This document shows, one piece after another, positions 54,871 through 63,992 of a DNA stretch of 64,000 nucleotides. The notes beneath the pieces are model-generated. The model saw nothing but the letters and a program-made list of their open reading frames with translations, ran no database searches and was not told the origin of the DNA. Numbering within the stretch: position 1 is the stretch's first letter; every line of letters begins with the position of its first letter. The stretch comes from Neokomagataea anthophila (lineage in GTDB: Bacteria; Pseudomonadota; Alphaproteobacteria; Acetobacterales; Acetobacteraceae), in contig NZ_JAGRQH010000004.1 of NCBI RefSeq assembly GCF_018122595.1, forward strand, positions 62,001-126,000. Reading direction: 5' to 3'. The position numbers and the translations under genes are program-made.

Positions 54871-56579
54871 CCCTTTCCACGGCCCCACTGCTCCAACGCT
54901 GCCACGAGTTTATCCATGACTGGTACCCAGCATTCTGGTGGTGGGGCCGCAGAGTGCGGTTGAAAAACCTTTTCACATGACCCGTACCACGCCTTTGGCT
55001 GCCGCCAACGCCAATCCCCACCATAGCGATTAAGCAGCCATAAAGGGCGGCCAATCGCCCCAGCAATATGCGCCACGAGCGTATCCACCGAAATCACCAG
55101 CGCACAACGACCCACTTCACGAACTAGGTCATCCAAACTCTCCAGCGTCGGTTGCTCCAACCCCGCAACCTCTGCACCGCGCTGCAAAGAGACCAAACGA
55201 ATACCACCAACACCCTGTAACGGCGCCAAGCAATCCCACGTAACAGAACGTCGACGGTCAAAACGATATGTCGCGCTGCCAGCCCAACACACACCAACAC
55301 GCAAAGGCTCTATTGCAGATGAACTGTGCAGATAAGGCGCAGAGGATGGTGCCCCCTCCTGCAAAACAGCCGGCAAACTTAAAAGACTAACACGCGCATC
55401 AACAGGGCCGTCCCCGTCCAAAATACGCTCTTCAGGCACGTGCTGCATATACCGCGCTAAAACGGCGATAGGCCCACGCAAGCGCACAGGACGGCGCCGC
55501 ACGGCCTCCTGAAGATAACGTAGAAACTGAACCTGATCGCCTAACCCTTGCTCTGCCGTAATCTCAATAGGGCCAATTCCGGCCTGCCCATCCCATAACG
55601 GCACATCCAATAATGACGGCGGCACCAAAGCCCGACGCGCTTCAAAATCAGCCCAGCCCTCCGCATAACGCCCCTGCCCCAAACGCAATGTTCCACGATT
55701 GAAGCGGCTTCGCGCCTGCAAGCCCCCCGTCTCACGCTGCATTACGGCCTCATACACCGCTTCTGCGCGCTCCGCTTCCCCTAGTTCTTCCAACAGCGTG
55801 GCCAAATTATTCACAATAACACTGCTCTGCGGCGCCTTCACCAAGGCCGCCTCCATGTCTGCACGCGCCGCCTCTAACGCACCACATGCCATACGCACCA
55901 ACCCGCGCGTATTAAGTGTCTCCGCCGTGTCAGCCCCCAAAGCAACGGCACGTTCGAGAGCAAAATGTGCCTCATCCAAATAAGAGGGCGTCGCCAAGCT
56001 TCCCTGATAAAACGCCACACCAAGATTAGCCCATGCCCGCCCATCCGATGGCGTCCGCTCTGCGGCACGACGAAAACATATAATCGCTGTTTCTAACGCC
56101 CCTGCCTCTAAATGCAGCTCAGCCAAACGCGTCAAAATTGGCGCATCATCCACCGCCAACGTCACCGCATGTTCCAAAGCAGAGCGTGCTTCTTGGGGGC
56201 GACCTAAGGTCACCAAAGCTTCGGCTAACCCACTTAATGCCCGTGGATCACAAGCATTGAGAGTACGTGCGACGGAAAATGCTGCCCGCGATGCCTCAGC
56301 CTGACCACACGCTAAAAGAGCCGCACCCAAAGTAATATGATACCGTGCCCTCTGTTCATCCGTAACAACTGCACAACGCAAAGCACGCCCGACCAAGGCG
56401 ACCGCAGATGCTGCATTCCCATGATGCCGCGCACAACAAGCGAGCCCATGCCACGCTTCTGCTTGCTCTGAATCCCGCTCTAATATCGTACGGAAAATAT
56501 GTTGAGCATCCTCAACTTTTCCTTCTGCCAATAATGCCAACCCATCATCAGCCTCAGCCCGTGCAGAATTTTTCGTCAT
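54867..56579 (-). CDS. TPR-repeat protein with GT9-like C-terminal domain
   Basis: A 570-residue protein. Roughly residues 1-300 are tandem TPR units (for example AEAWHGLACCARHHGNAASA and LARLHLEAG-type helices). The C-terminal 230 residues resemble the glycosyltransferase-9/heptosyltransferase-type domain found fused to TPRs: PLWDGQAGIGPIEITAEQGL, VGVCWAGSATYRFDRRRSV, and CALVISVDTLVAHIAGAIGR followed by PLWLLNRYGGDWRW. Proteins of this design are common in acetic acid bacteria and relatives. The likely role is glycan or protein glycosylation, but this is not proven. Tail-to-tail overlap with glnD. Confidence 0.8.
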   Translation of the reverse strand: MTKNSARAEADDGLALLAEGKVEDAQHIFRTILERDSEQAEAWHGLACCARHHGNAASAVALVGRALRCAVVTDEQRARYHITLGAALLACGQAEASRAAFSVARTLNACDPRALSGLAEALVTLGRPQEARSALEHAVTLAVDDAPILTRLAELHLEAGALETAIICFRRAAERTPSDGRAWANLGVAFYQGSLATPSYLDEAHFALERAVALGADTAETLNTRGLVRMACGALEAARADMEAALVKAPQSSVIVNNLATLLEELGEAERAEAVYEAVMQRETGGLQARSRFNRGTLRLGQGRYAEGWADFEARRALVPPSLLDVPLWDGQAGIGPIEITAEQGLGDQVQFLRYLQEAVRRRPVRLRGPIAVLARYMQHVPEERILDGDGPVDARVSLLSLPAVLQEGAPSSAPYLHSSSAIEPLRVGVCWAGSATYRFDRRRSVTWDCLAPLQGVGGIRLVSLQRGAEVAGLEQPTLESLDDLVREVGRCALVISVDTLVAHIAGAIGRPLWLLNRYGGDWRWRQPKAWYGSCEKVFQPHSAAPPPECWVPVMDKLVAALEQWGRGKG

Positions 56580-56710
56580 CTTTAAAAACTGTCGGTTTTT
56601 TTCGTTTAAAGCTAGCCCATACTTTCCTCCACCTTGAGGGTTAGTACTTTATTTACCAAATACTGCGCACTCTATGGACACAGAGGAACCTAGCCCGAGG
56701 AGAAAACCCT

Positions 56711-57034
56711 GTGTTTCTTGAACAGAAAACCGGCTCAGCCCCCGGCCTTGTTTACGCAACAATCCGCCGTGGAACGACGACACGAACCTTCGCCATCGAA
56801 GTCCGCAAAACAGACACAGGCCATTTCACCGCCCTAATGCCCGATAAACGCTGGTCCATTGAGTGCCATACGGAAGATGCAGCCCTAATGATGCATGCTG
56901 CCATACTATTCCCCACAGAACATACACACTCACCATGGCTCTCCAACCCTTATGCTGCCCCCCGCATTCTAACGCGCCTCAAAGAAGAAAATGCTTCAAC
57001 AACACAGCGCATCAAAGAGCTAACATCCGCATAA
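56711..57034 (+). CDS. Hypothetical protein, 107 residues
   Basis: A soluble protein starting at a GTG with GAGGAG eight bases upstream. It begins MFLEQKTGSAPGLVYATIRR, with a short beta-rich centre (FTALMPDKRWSIECHTED) and a charged helical C-terminus. No known family recognised and no membrane segment. It lies upstream of the MRJP-like gene, same strand, with 71 bases between, and may share its transcript. Confidence 0.6.
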   Translation: MFLEQKTGSAPGLVYATIRRGTTTRTFAIEVRKTDTGHFTALMPDKRWSIECHTEDAALMMHAAILFPTEHTHSPWLSNPYAAPRILTRLKEENASTTQRIKELTSA

Positions 57035-57105
57035 AAACACCACTTATAAACCAGCACCGTCTTTTTACTTGCCAAAGCGCGCAGAGGAGACAATCTCTTT
57101 ACACC

Positions 57106-58116
57106 ATGAGATATGCCTCCCACCTGCGCCACGCACTTGCGCTGTCTTTTGCAGCCGCAACGCTCGCTTTAGCCCCTGTCATCCCAGCGTATGGTTCTAC
57201 CCCGCAACCTCCGCCATCCATCACGGCAGATACAGCTTTTCCTACCCTTGCCGCGGGGAGCTTACTCTCCTTAGACGACTCTACGCTCCTCGGCCTCACC
57301 ACGCAGGGGCAAGTGGCACTCGTGGATGATACTCACGTCATCCCATTGACGTTGACCGAAAATAACACGCCTATTGCCCCTACCTTCAGCGCACTAGCAA
57401 CGAACGACAATACGGTCTGGGGCCTCACCGCCGCCCCACAGCCAGAACTCTACGCCTTTACAAAAAATGGCACCGTCAACGCGCATATCACTCTCAAAGG
57501 CGCAGCCCTCCCTACAAGTCATCTCAGCGCCTTTCAAATACGAGGTACAACCGCATTCCTCGTCGATGAAGGGAGCCCAGCCCTTATCGTGGCCTCTCTT
57601 CAAACAGGCCATACACAGCGTTTCTTAACGGCAGATGCATCCTTAATTGGCCGCAAAGCCCTCAAGAAAAACGGACAAATATTACGCAATGCCCAAGGCA
57701 TCCCTAGCACTGGGGGCAATGTCCGTTTCCTGCTCCAAAACCATACACAGCAATGGCTCTTTTACGGTCCAGCCTGTGGGCCACTCTACCGTATTGACCC
57801 CACCCTCTTCACCGATCCTAATTTCACACCGGTCGAACAGGTGGAAGGCATTACGGAATGGTGGAAGCCCCCTAGCCTTGGCGGCATCGCGCTTCTCCCA
57901 GACGAAACCTTCCTCATGGCTGATATTGATCACGGCGCCCTCATCGCTTTCGGGCCGAGTCGCCTTCCCAGCACGCTCTTAACCGACCCACGCCTGACGC
58001 ATGCAACCGCTATGACCGTACTTAACCCCGCACCACAGCACAGCGTAGTCTTGAAAATTGCCGTTCAAACCATAGAAAACGGCGTGCCGCATATTCTGCG
58101 CATCGCCTTGCCCTAA
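57106..58116 (+). CDS. Secreted MRJP/Yellow-like beta-propeller protein
   Basis: A 336-residue exported protein from the ATG at 57106 (a GTG/ATG further upstream is less likely). Residues 1-28 form a signal peptide ending PVIPAYG. The mature sequence has repeating beta-strand blocks. TAFLVDEGSPALIVASLQTG and CGPLYRIDPTLF are the patterns I know from bacterial major-royal-jelly-protein/Yellow homologues, which form six-bladed propellers. GRKALKKNGQILRNAQGIPS is a loop. Ligand unknown. It precedes thrC by 22 bases. Confidence 0.7.
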   Translation: MRYASHLRHALALSFAAATLALAPVIPAYGSTPQPPPSITADTAFPTLAAGSLLSLDDSTLLGLTTQGQVALVDDTHVIPLTLTENNTPIAPTFSALATNDNTVWGLTAAPQPELYAFTKNGTVNAHITLKGAALPTSHLSAFQIRGTTAFLVDEGSPALIVASLQTGHTQRFLTADASLIGRKALKKNGQILRNAQGIPSTGGNVRFLLQNHTQQWLFYGPACGPLYRIDPTLFTDPNFTPVEQVEGITEWWKPPSLGGIALLPDETFLMADIDHGALIAFGPSRLPSTLLTDPRLTHATAMTVLNPAPQHSVVLKIAVQTIENGVPHILRIALP

Positions 58117-58138
58117 CTCTGCGTGATACAGTCCTGAC

Positions 58139-59536
58139 ATGCGTTACCGATCGACACGGGGAGGCCTCGCCGCCAACGCCCCGAACTTCGCCGATATCCT
58201 CCTCGCTGGCCTCGCCCCTGATGGCGGGTTGTTCATGCCTGAGAGCTGGCCCCAGATTGACGCCGATACCCTGCGTGAATGGCGCGCCCTGCCATACGCA
58301 GACCTCGCGGCCGAAGTCATGGCCCCGTTCACCGCTGGCGCGATTGAACGTGATACGCTCCGTAACATGGCGCGGGACGCTTACGGCCGCTTTGCTCATA
58401 AAGCCGTCGTACCACTCACCGAAGTGGAACAAGACCTTTACGCGCTCGAACTTTTCCACGGCCCGACCCTCGCCTTCAAAGATATGGCGATGCAAATGCT
58501 CGGCCGCCTCTTTGATCATGTCCTGACAGAGCGTGACCAACGTGTCACGATCGTCGGCGCAACCTCAGGCGATACGGGTTCCGCCGCTATTGAGGCTTGC
58601 CGTGGCCGTGAGCGCCTGCAAGTCGTCATTCTCCACCCCAAGGGACGCACGTCTGACGTGCAGCGCCGCCAAATGACCACTGTGCAGGATGACAACATCC
58701 TGAACATCGCGGTCGAAGGGGATTTTGACACCTGCCAAGACATCGTCAAAGCGATGTTCGCAGACACAGCCTTCCGTGATGAAGTTTCGCTTTCAGCCGT
58801 AAACTCCATCAACTGGGCGCGTATCGCAGCACAAATTCCCTATTATGTACGCTCCGCCCTAGCGCTTGGCGCACCGGACCGCGAAGTCTCCTTCGCTGTC
58901 CCAACGGGCAATTTCGGCAATGTGCTCGCAGCATGGGCCGCAAAGCAAATGGGCCTGCCCATTCGCCAACTTTGCGTCGGGTCCAACCGTAACGATATCC
59001 TCACGCGCTTCCTACTTTCCAACGATATGAGCGTGCGTGGCGTTGAGCCAAGCCTCTCACCATCAATGGACATTCAAGTCTCCTCCAATTTCGAGCGCCT
59101 CTTGTTCGAAATGCTTGATCGTGACCCAGAGCGCTGCGGCACAATCATGAAAGAGTTCCGCAGCACGGGCCGTATGAACGTCCCACAAGATGCGTGGCAG
59201 CGTATTCGTACCCTCTTCAACGGTAAAACCTTGAATGATGACGAAACCAGCGCCGCCATGCGTAGCTTCTATGCTGAAAGCCAATATCTGGCGGACCCAC
59301 ATACTGCCATTGGCCTTGCTGCCGGGCGCGCGTTCCAAGAACCGGGCATCCCGATGATTGCCGCAGCCACGGCACATCCTGCCAAGTTCCCTGCGGCTGT
59401 CCATGCCGCAACCGGCCTTGATGCAGCACTCCCCCCACATCTGGCGGACCTGCACAGCCGCCCTGAGCGGTATGACAGCCTCAGCAGCGAACTCGCCACG
59501 ATTCAAAACGCTGTTCGCGCTCACATCAACCGCTAA
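58139..59536 (+). CDS. thrC: Threonine synthase
   Basis: A 465-residue PLP enzyme that turns O-phosphohomoserine into threonine. MRYRSTRGGLAANAPNFADI at the start is the long (fold-type II, class II) alphaproteobacterial form. FHGPTLAFKDMAMQML holds the PLP Lys; TIVGATSGDTGSAAIEA binds the phosphate; AVPTGNFGNVLAAW is also conserved. The following M16 gene is separated by a hairpin, but thrC followed by an M16 protease is a familiar alphaproteobacterial order. Confidence 0.96.
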   Translation: MRYRSTRGGLAANAPNFADILLAGLAPDGGLFMPESWPQIDADTLREWRALPYADLAAEVMAPFTAGAIERDTLRNMARDAYGRFAHKAVVPLTEVEQDLYALELFHGPTLAFKDMAMQMLGRLFDHVLTERDQRVTIVGATSGDTGSAAIEACRGRERLQVVILHPKGRTSDVQRRQMTTVQDDNILNIAVEGDFDTCQDIVKAMFADTAFRDEVSLSAVNSINWARIAAQIPYYVRSALALGAPDREVSFAVPTGNFGNVLAAWAAKQMGLPIRQLCVGSNRNDILTRFLLSNDMSVRGVEPSLSPSMDIQVSSNFERLLFEMLDRDPERCGTIMKEFRSTGRMNVPQDAWQRIRTLFNGKTLNDDETSAAMRSFYAESQYLADPHTAIGLAAGRAFQEPGIPMIAAATAHPAKFPAAVHAATGLDAALPPHLADLHSRPERYDSLSSELATIQNAVRAHINR

Positions 59537-59544
59537 TCCATTCC

Positions 59545-59574
59545 CTGCACGGGTTTAACCCCTAACCCGTGCAG
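59545..59574 (+). terminator. Hairpin terminator after thrC
   Basis: Eleven-pair perfect stem CTGCACGGGTT / AACCCGTGCAG with an eight-base loop, eight bases after the thrC stop. The T content after it is moderate (AATTCTCTTCC). Confidence 0.7.
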
Positions 59575-59606
59575 AATTCTCTTCCCCTCGGTTACAAGTA
59601 CACTAA

Positions 59607-60884
59607 ATGCCTCATACCCTCCCCGACACCATCAACGTCACAACACTCGATAACGGTCTGACCATCGTCACCGAACGGATGGAGCGCGTTGAAACCGTCT
59701 CCTTCGGTGCGTATGTCTCCATCGGCACACGTGACGAAACAGCCGCTAATAATGGTGTTTCGCATTTCCTTGAGCATATGGCCTTTAAAGGAACAGAACG
59801 CCGTTCTGCCGCCCGGATTGCCGAAGAAATTGAGAATGTCGGTGGATACATCAACGCCTATACTGCCCGTGAAACAACGGCTTATTATGTCAAGCTGTTG
59901 AAAGAAGACCTCGCACTTGGCGTTGATATTATCGGTGATATCCTCACCCACAGTACCTTCCTAGATGCCGAAATTGAACGCGAGCGCGGCGTTATTTTAC
60001 AAGAGATCGGTCAGGCGAATGACACGCCGGATGATATCATCTTTGACCACTTCCAAGAGCGTGCCTTCGCCGACCAGCCCATGGGCCGCCCGACGCTTGG
60101 CACAGAAGAGCTCGTCGCCAATATGACGCGTGAGACCCTAATGGGCTACATGCGTGAACACTACACTACGCACAACATCACAATTGCTGCCGCTGGCAAT
60201 CTGCACCATGAAGACGTTGTCGCACTGGTAAAGACCCACTTCGCGGACCTCCCAACCCATAACGCCCCCCAAACCCGCCATGCGGATTACACAGGCGGCG
60301 ATCACCGCACGGTCAAAACACTGGATCAGGCACATCTGCTCCTTGGCTTCCCGTCCGTAAGCTATAAAGACCCTGATCATTACCCGGTCATGATCCTCTC
60401 CACCCTCCTCGGTGGCGGCATGTCTTCGCGCTTGTTCCAAGAAATCCGTGAAAAACGCGGCCTTGTGTATAGCGTTTATTCCTTCGCTTCTCCCTTTAAT
60501 GACAGCGGCATTTTCGGCATTTACGCGGGCACGGGTGAAAGCGAAGCTGCCGAACTCGTACCTGTCATGATCCATGAACTCCGCCGCTTACAAGACGGGC
60601 TTTCAGTTGAAGAACTAGGCCGCGCCCGCGCACAGCTAAAGTCTTCTCTGCTGATGTCTTTGGAAAGCACCAGCAGCCGCTGCGAACAATTGGCTCGCCA
60701 ACTCCAAATTCATGGCCGTGCCATTGCCACCAATGAAACCATTGAGCGCATTGATGCCGTTACGGAGCAGGACATCTTACGCGTTGCTAAAACGCTCTTC
60801 GCGGGCAAACCCACCTTCACCGCCATGGGCCCCATCAGTAAGGTCCCATCAATCGAAGATATTGCAGCAAAGTTAGCCGCATGA
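59607..60884 (+). CDS. M16-family zinc peptidase (MPP-like)
   Basis: A 425-residue metalloprotease of the pitrilysin superfamily, close to the mitochondrial processing peptidase beta subunit. The inverted zinc motif HFLEHMAFKGTERR is in the first 70 residues, with the third ligand Glu in the following helix region (AYTARETTAYYVKLL). DNGLTIVTERMERVETVSFG is the usual start. GGGMSSRLFQEIREKRGLVYSV is the C-lobe hallmark. No signal peptide. Function in bacteria is uncertain. It overlaps the next gene by four bases. Confidence 0.93.
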   Translation: MPHTLPDTINVTTLDNGLTIVTERMERVETVSFGAYVSIGTRDETAANNGVSHFLEHMAFKGTERRSAARIAEEIENVGGYINAYTARETTAYYVKLLKEDLALGVDIIGDILTHSTFLDAEIERERGVILQEIGQANDTPDDIIFDHFQERAFADQPMGRPTLGTEELVANMTRETLMGYMREHYTTHNITIAAAGNLHHEDVVALVKTHFADLPTHNAPQTRHADYTGGDHRTVKTLDQAHLLLGFPSVSYKDPDHYPVMILSTLLGGGMSSRLFQEIREKRGLVYSVYSFASPFNDSGIFGIYAGTGESEAAELVPVMIHELRRLQDGLSVEELGRARAQLKSSLLMSLESTSSRCEQLARQLQIHGRAIATNETIERIDAVTEQDILRVAKTLFAGKPTFTAMGPISKVPSIEDIAAKLAA

Positions 60885-62215
60885 TCGATACCACTCCCGT
60901 TGAAGCGCTCCTTCAAGCCGCAAAACGCCACGGCGCGGATGCCGCAGATGCTCTTCTCATCCGTGATGATTCGACCTCTGCCCTTATCCGCTGCGGCACG
61001 CCCGAAGGTATTGAGCGCTCTGAAAGCGTGCGTCTTGGGTTGCGTGTCTTCCGTGGTCAACGCTCAGCCAGCGTCTCCACCACGCTGCTGGACCAGTCCA
61101 CCTTTGAACAACTCGCTGAGCAAGCCTGTGCTATGGCGCAATTCGTGCCGGAAGACCGCTTCAGTGGATTGGCAGATAACGCCCTTACCGGACGCTTTGA
61201 CGCTTCAACGTTAGATTTAGATGACCCCACAACGCTGGATATGGACACATTGCTGGACCGTGCCCGTGAAACAGAGAGCATCGCCCTCTCTCACACGGGT
61301 ATCACCAATTCCAGCGGGGCTTCCGCCGGACAAGGCCGCAGCAGCATTGTCCTAGGCACGAGTGCTGGCTTTATCGGTGCTTACACACGCACCAACCACT
61401 CACTCAGCACCAGTGTTCTCGCCGGGAGTGGTGCCACTATGCAGCGCGACTACGCGTTCCACAGCGCCACCCATCTGAGTGACCTTGAAAGCCCCGCAAC
61501 CATCGGCAACCGCGCAGCAGAACAGGCTATAGCGCGCCTCAACCCCACCCGCCCACGCACCGGGACGTATGACGTCATCTATCACCCACGCGTCGCGGCT
61601 TCCCTTATTGGACATCTCATCTCAGGGATTAACGGGGCATCCATCGCACGTGGCACGTCTTTTCTAAAAGACGCACTGCATCAGCCCGTTTTGCCCCGCG
61701 GCATGACGTTACGTGATGATCCATTTTTACTACGTGGCCGCGCTTCACGCCCCTTCGATGCTGAAGCCTGCCTACCCGAAGCCCTAAACCTTGTCGAAGA
61801 TGGCATATTACAGCACTGGCTCCTCGATAGCCGTAGTGCACGCCAGCTTGGCCTCAAGAGTAATGCACGCGCTAGCCGCGGCACATCCGGCCCACCATCG
61901 CCCAGCACCACAAACTGTTTTCTGTCTCCCGGCACACTCTCACCAGAAGAGCTGCGTGCTGACATAAAAGAAGGCTTCATGGTCACTGAATTAATGGGCT
62001 CTTCCATTAATATGCTAACCGGTGACTATAGCCGTGGTGCTTCAGGCTTTATGATCCGTAACGGTGAGGTTGCTGAACCCGTCGCGGAAGTGACCATCGC
62101 CGGGAACCTACGGACGATGCTGGCCAACCTTGTTGCCGCTAATGACCTAGAGTTCCGCTCTGCCCTCACGACCCCAAGCCTACGCGTCCATGGGATGAGC
62201 TTAGCGGGCGCCTAA
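60881..62215 (+). CDS. TldD/PmbA-family metalloprotease
   Basis: A 444-residue protein whose ATG overlaps the M16 stop (ATGA). Members TldD and PmbA (TldE) form a heterodimeric zinc protease that processes microcins and the CcdA antitoxin. Length and the segments ARLNPTRPRTGTYDVIYHPR, SSRSARQLGLKSNARASRG-type residues and MLTGDYSRGASGFMIRNGE fit the PmbA/TldE side, in which the zinc motif is often degenerate; I see no HEXXXH. Its TldD partner is not in the window. Coupling to an M16 peptidase suggests joint peptide processing. Confidence 0.9.
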   Translation: MIDTTPVEALLQAAKRHGADAADALLIRDDSTSALIRCGTPEGIERSESVRLGLRVFRGQRSASVSTTLLDQSTFEQLAEQACAMAQFVPEDRFSGLADNALTGRFDASTLDLDDPTTLDMDTLLDRARETESIALSHTGITNSSGASAGQGRSSIVLGTSAGFIGAYTRTNHSLSTSVLAGSGATMQRDYAFHSATHLSDLESPATIGNRAAEQAIARLNPTRPRTGTYDVIYHPRVAASLIGHLISGINGASIARGTSFLKDALHQPVLPRGMTLRDDPFLLRGRASRPFDAEACLPEALNLVEDGILQHWLLDSRSARQLGLKSNARASRGTSGPPSPSTTNCFLSPGTLSPEELRADIKEGFMVTELMGSSINMLTGDYSRGASGFMIRNGEVAEPVAEVTIAGNLRTMLANLVAANDLEFRSALTTPSLRVHGMSLAGA

Positions 62216-62227
62216 TCAAGCATTAAA

Positions 62228-62256
62228 GGCCTTTCCTGTTTTAGGCAGGAAAGGCC
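62228..62256. terminator. Bidirectional hairpin terminator
   Basis: Eleven-pair perfect stem GGCCTTTCCTG / CAGGAAAGGCC with a seven-base loop, between the TldD/PmbA-family gene and the convergent DUF805 gene. Confidence 0.78.
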
Positions 62257-62270
62257 ACCTCTCGAAAGAC

Positions 62271-62654
62271 TTAAGATTTATAGGGCCATCCAAACTTGTT
62301 GGCTCCTTGTGTACCCGGAAGACACATAAATACGAGTACGATGAGTCCCCCAAAAAAAGGTATAAAGTTCAACAATGCTAAAAAACCGCTTAAATCTTGA
62401 TCATGGAAACGACGCACCACTAATGCCCAATGCGGTATAATAGAGATCAATCCCCAAAACCCTAAAACGATATAAAATAAGGTGGCCGCACCACCATTGT
62501 CTTTCATACCCATAGCGATGGATATAGCTAAAATAATCATTGAAACAACAAAAATAGCTATAATCGTAGACAAAATATATAACCAATACTCACTACGCGA
62601 AGAACGACCTGAAAAATCAAAGTACCTTTTATAGGGCACAAAAAACCATTTCAT
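62271..62654 (-). CDS. DUF805 membrane protein
   Basis: A 127-residue membrane protein of DUF805 with three to four hydrophobic segments (about residues 25-50, 57-77, 95-115). YFDFSGRSSRSEYWLY near the start, VRRFHDQDLSGFLALL, and the ending CLPGTQGANKFGWPYK are family hallmarks. Function unknown. The 200 bases upstream are AT-rich with a short GCAAAT/ATTTGC inverted repeat and no gene. Confidence 0.9.
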   Translation of the reverse strand: MKWFFVPYKRYFDFSGRSSRSEYWLYILSTIIAIFVVSMIILAISIAMGMKDNGGAATLFYIVLGFWGLISIIPHWALVVRRFHDQDLSGFLALLNFIPFFGGLIVLVFMCLPGTQGANKFGWPYKS

Positions 62655-62857
62655 ATAATAAAATCCTTAATTTTGAGTATTAAATATTTTTACAAACACC
62701 CCTAATGTCAAGCAAATTATCTTATTTGCTCATTATTTTTGATATCATGTCCCACGTTATAATGTCATAATCCTATAATAATTTCTCATTCCTCCTTCCC
62801 TTCTGCCATAATTTCCCTACATGCTAGAAACGTAGTGAGACCCCTTGGTAGGAAAAT

Positions 62858-63781
62858 ATGTCCCGTTTTCGCTTTGTTGCGCTTACCGCTGCCCTTCTTT
62901 GTGCCTTTGGCACGGCTGATGCTCGCCCGGGCGGCGGGGCCTCGCTAGGGAGCCGTGGCTCTCATACATGGAGCGCACCACCGCGCACCAGCATCACCCC
63001 GAGCTGGACCCGCCCGATGGACCGCTCCATGACGCCTGCGCCAAGCCCCAATACATTTGCTTCCCCAAATGCCGGCTTCAATACGCCACGTCCGGTGACA
63101 CCGCCTTTTAACAACTACGGCGCACGCCCCTCCTTCGCTGCACGCCACCCCTTTATGACAGGAGTCGCTGGAGGCTTCTTAGGTGCGGGCCTCTTTGGCA
63201 TGCTGAGCGGACATGGCTTTTTTGGTGGCTTCGGCGGCGGCACATCATTTTTTGGATTTCTGCTACAAGCCCTCCTATTTGGCTGGCTGATCACCTTCCT
63301 CATCCGACGCTTTACCAGAACCTCACGAACAGAAACGGCTAATACCGCGTTTACACCGTCATCCAATAACGGCGCTTACACGCCAACCAATGATGACTAT
63401 AACGCCTTCCAGCAGCTCCTTTTGGACGTCCAGTCTGCATGGAGCGCCCAAAATATGCGCGCTTTGTCCAACCGGGCAACACCTGAAATGGCGAGCTATT
63501 TTAACGAACAACTCTCCGAACTCGCCAGCCGTGGTGCCCGCAATATCGTCTCCAACGTACAATTCCAACGTGGTGACCTGTCCGAAGCCTGGCGTGAAAA
63601 TGGCCTTACCTACGCCACCGTTGCTATGCGCTATAGCCTGACGGACGTCACCACCGACAGCTTTGGCAATGTGATTGATGGCAGCTCCACAGAGCTTCAA
63701 ACCGTCACTGAACTCTGGACATTTGTTCGCGCGGATGGCCGTGGAAACTGGATCTTATCCGCCATCCAACAAGCAGGCTGA
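62858..63781 (+). CDS. Second Tim44-domain protein, exported
   Basis: A 307-residue protein with AGGAAAAT before the ATG. Residues 1-22 are a signal peptide ending GTADA. A low-complexity Gly/Ser/Pro/Arg stretch (about 23-100) is followed by a hydrophobic Gly/Phe-rich segment (about 100-150, GAGLFGMLSGHGFFGGFGGG), which probably enters the membrane. The Tim44-like domain follows at about 165-307 (YNAFQQLLLDVQSAWSAQN, then LSNRATPEMASYFNEQL). Other members are annotated as inner-membrane transporters or large-conductance channels, without proof. It differs from the gene at 35183-35932 in having a signal peptide and a long disordered region. Confidence 0.85.
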   Translation: MSRFRFVALTAALLCAFGTADARPGGGASLGSRGSHTWSAPPRTSITPSWTRPMDRSMTPAPSPNTFASPNAGFNTPRPVTPPFNNYGARPSFAARHPFMTGVAGGFLGAGLFGMLSGHGFFGGFGGGTSFFGFLLQALLFGWLITFLIRRFTRTSRTETANTAFTPSSNNGAYTPTNDDYNAFQQLLLDVQSAWSAQNMRALSNRATPEMASYFNEQLSELASRGARNIVSNVQFQRGDLSEAWRENGLTYATVAMRYSLTDVTTDSFGNVIDGSSTELQTVTELWTFVRADGRGNWILSAIQQAG

Positions 63782-63796
63782 CCTGCCCTTAAAAAG

Positions 63797-63828
63797 ATGA
63801 GCTTCCCACCATATGTTGGGAAGCTCAT
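63797..63828. terminator. Bidirectional hairpin terminator
   Basis: Twelve-pair perfect stem ATGAGCTTCCCA / TGGGAAGCTCAT with an eight-base loop; A run before, A run after. It separates the Tim44-domain gene from the short membrane peptide gene on the other strand. Confidence 0.8.
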
Positions 63829-63863
63829 AGAAAAACATGCGACCATTTTGCAGACTATATGAA

Positions 63864-63992
63864 TTAAAAACGTATCAACGTAATCACATAAATAATAACA
63901 ACGAATAGACCGACACCACCGACCAGACCAATAATTCTGCTTTTGTGCCGAGCACGTGCTGATACCGCTTGAGAAGCGTCACTCTTCGTCAT
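63864..63992 (-). CDS. Short single-span membrane peptide, possibly CoxF-like
   Basis: A 42-codon frame from the ATG at 63992. It begins MTKSDASQAVSARARHKSRI and continues IGLVGGVGLFVVIIYVITLI to RF and a TAA. A basic, soluble head and one hydrophobic segment are clear. In alphaproteobacteria, a small gene of this design (annotated CoxF) lies between the haem O synthase and ctaG genes of cytochrome oxidase operons, and its end often reads FYVITIVR-like. The window ends eight bases upstream of this gene, so the operon cannot be checked. The frame is good; the family is a guess. Confidence 0.5.
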   Translation of the reverse strand: MTKSDASQAVSARARHKSRIIGLVGGVGLFVVIIYVITLIRF

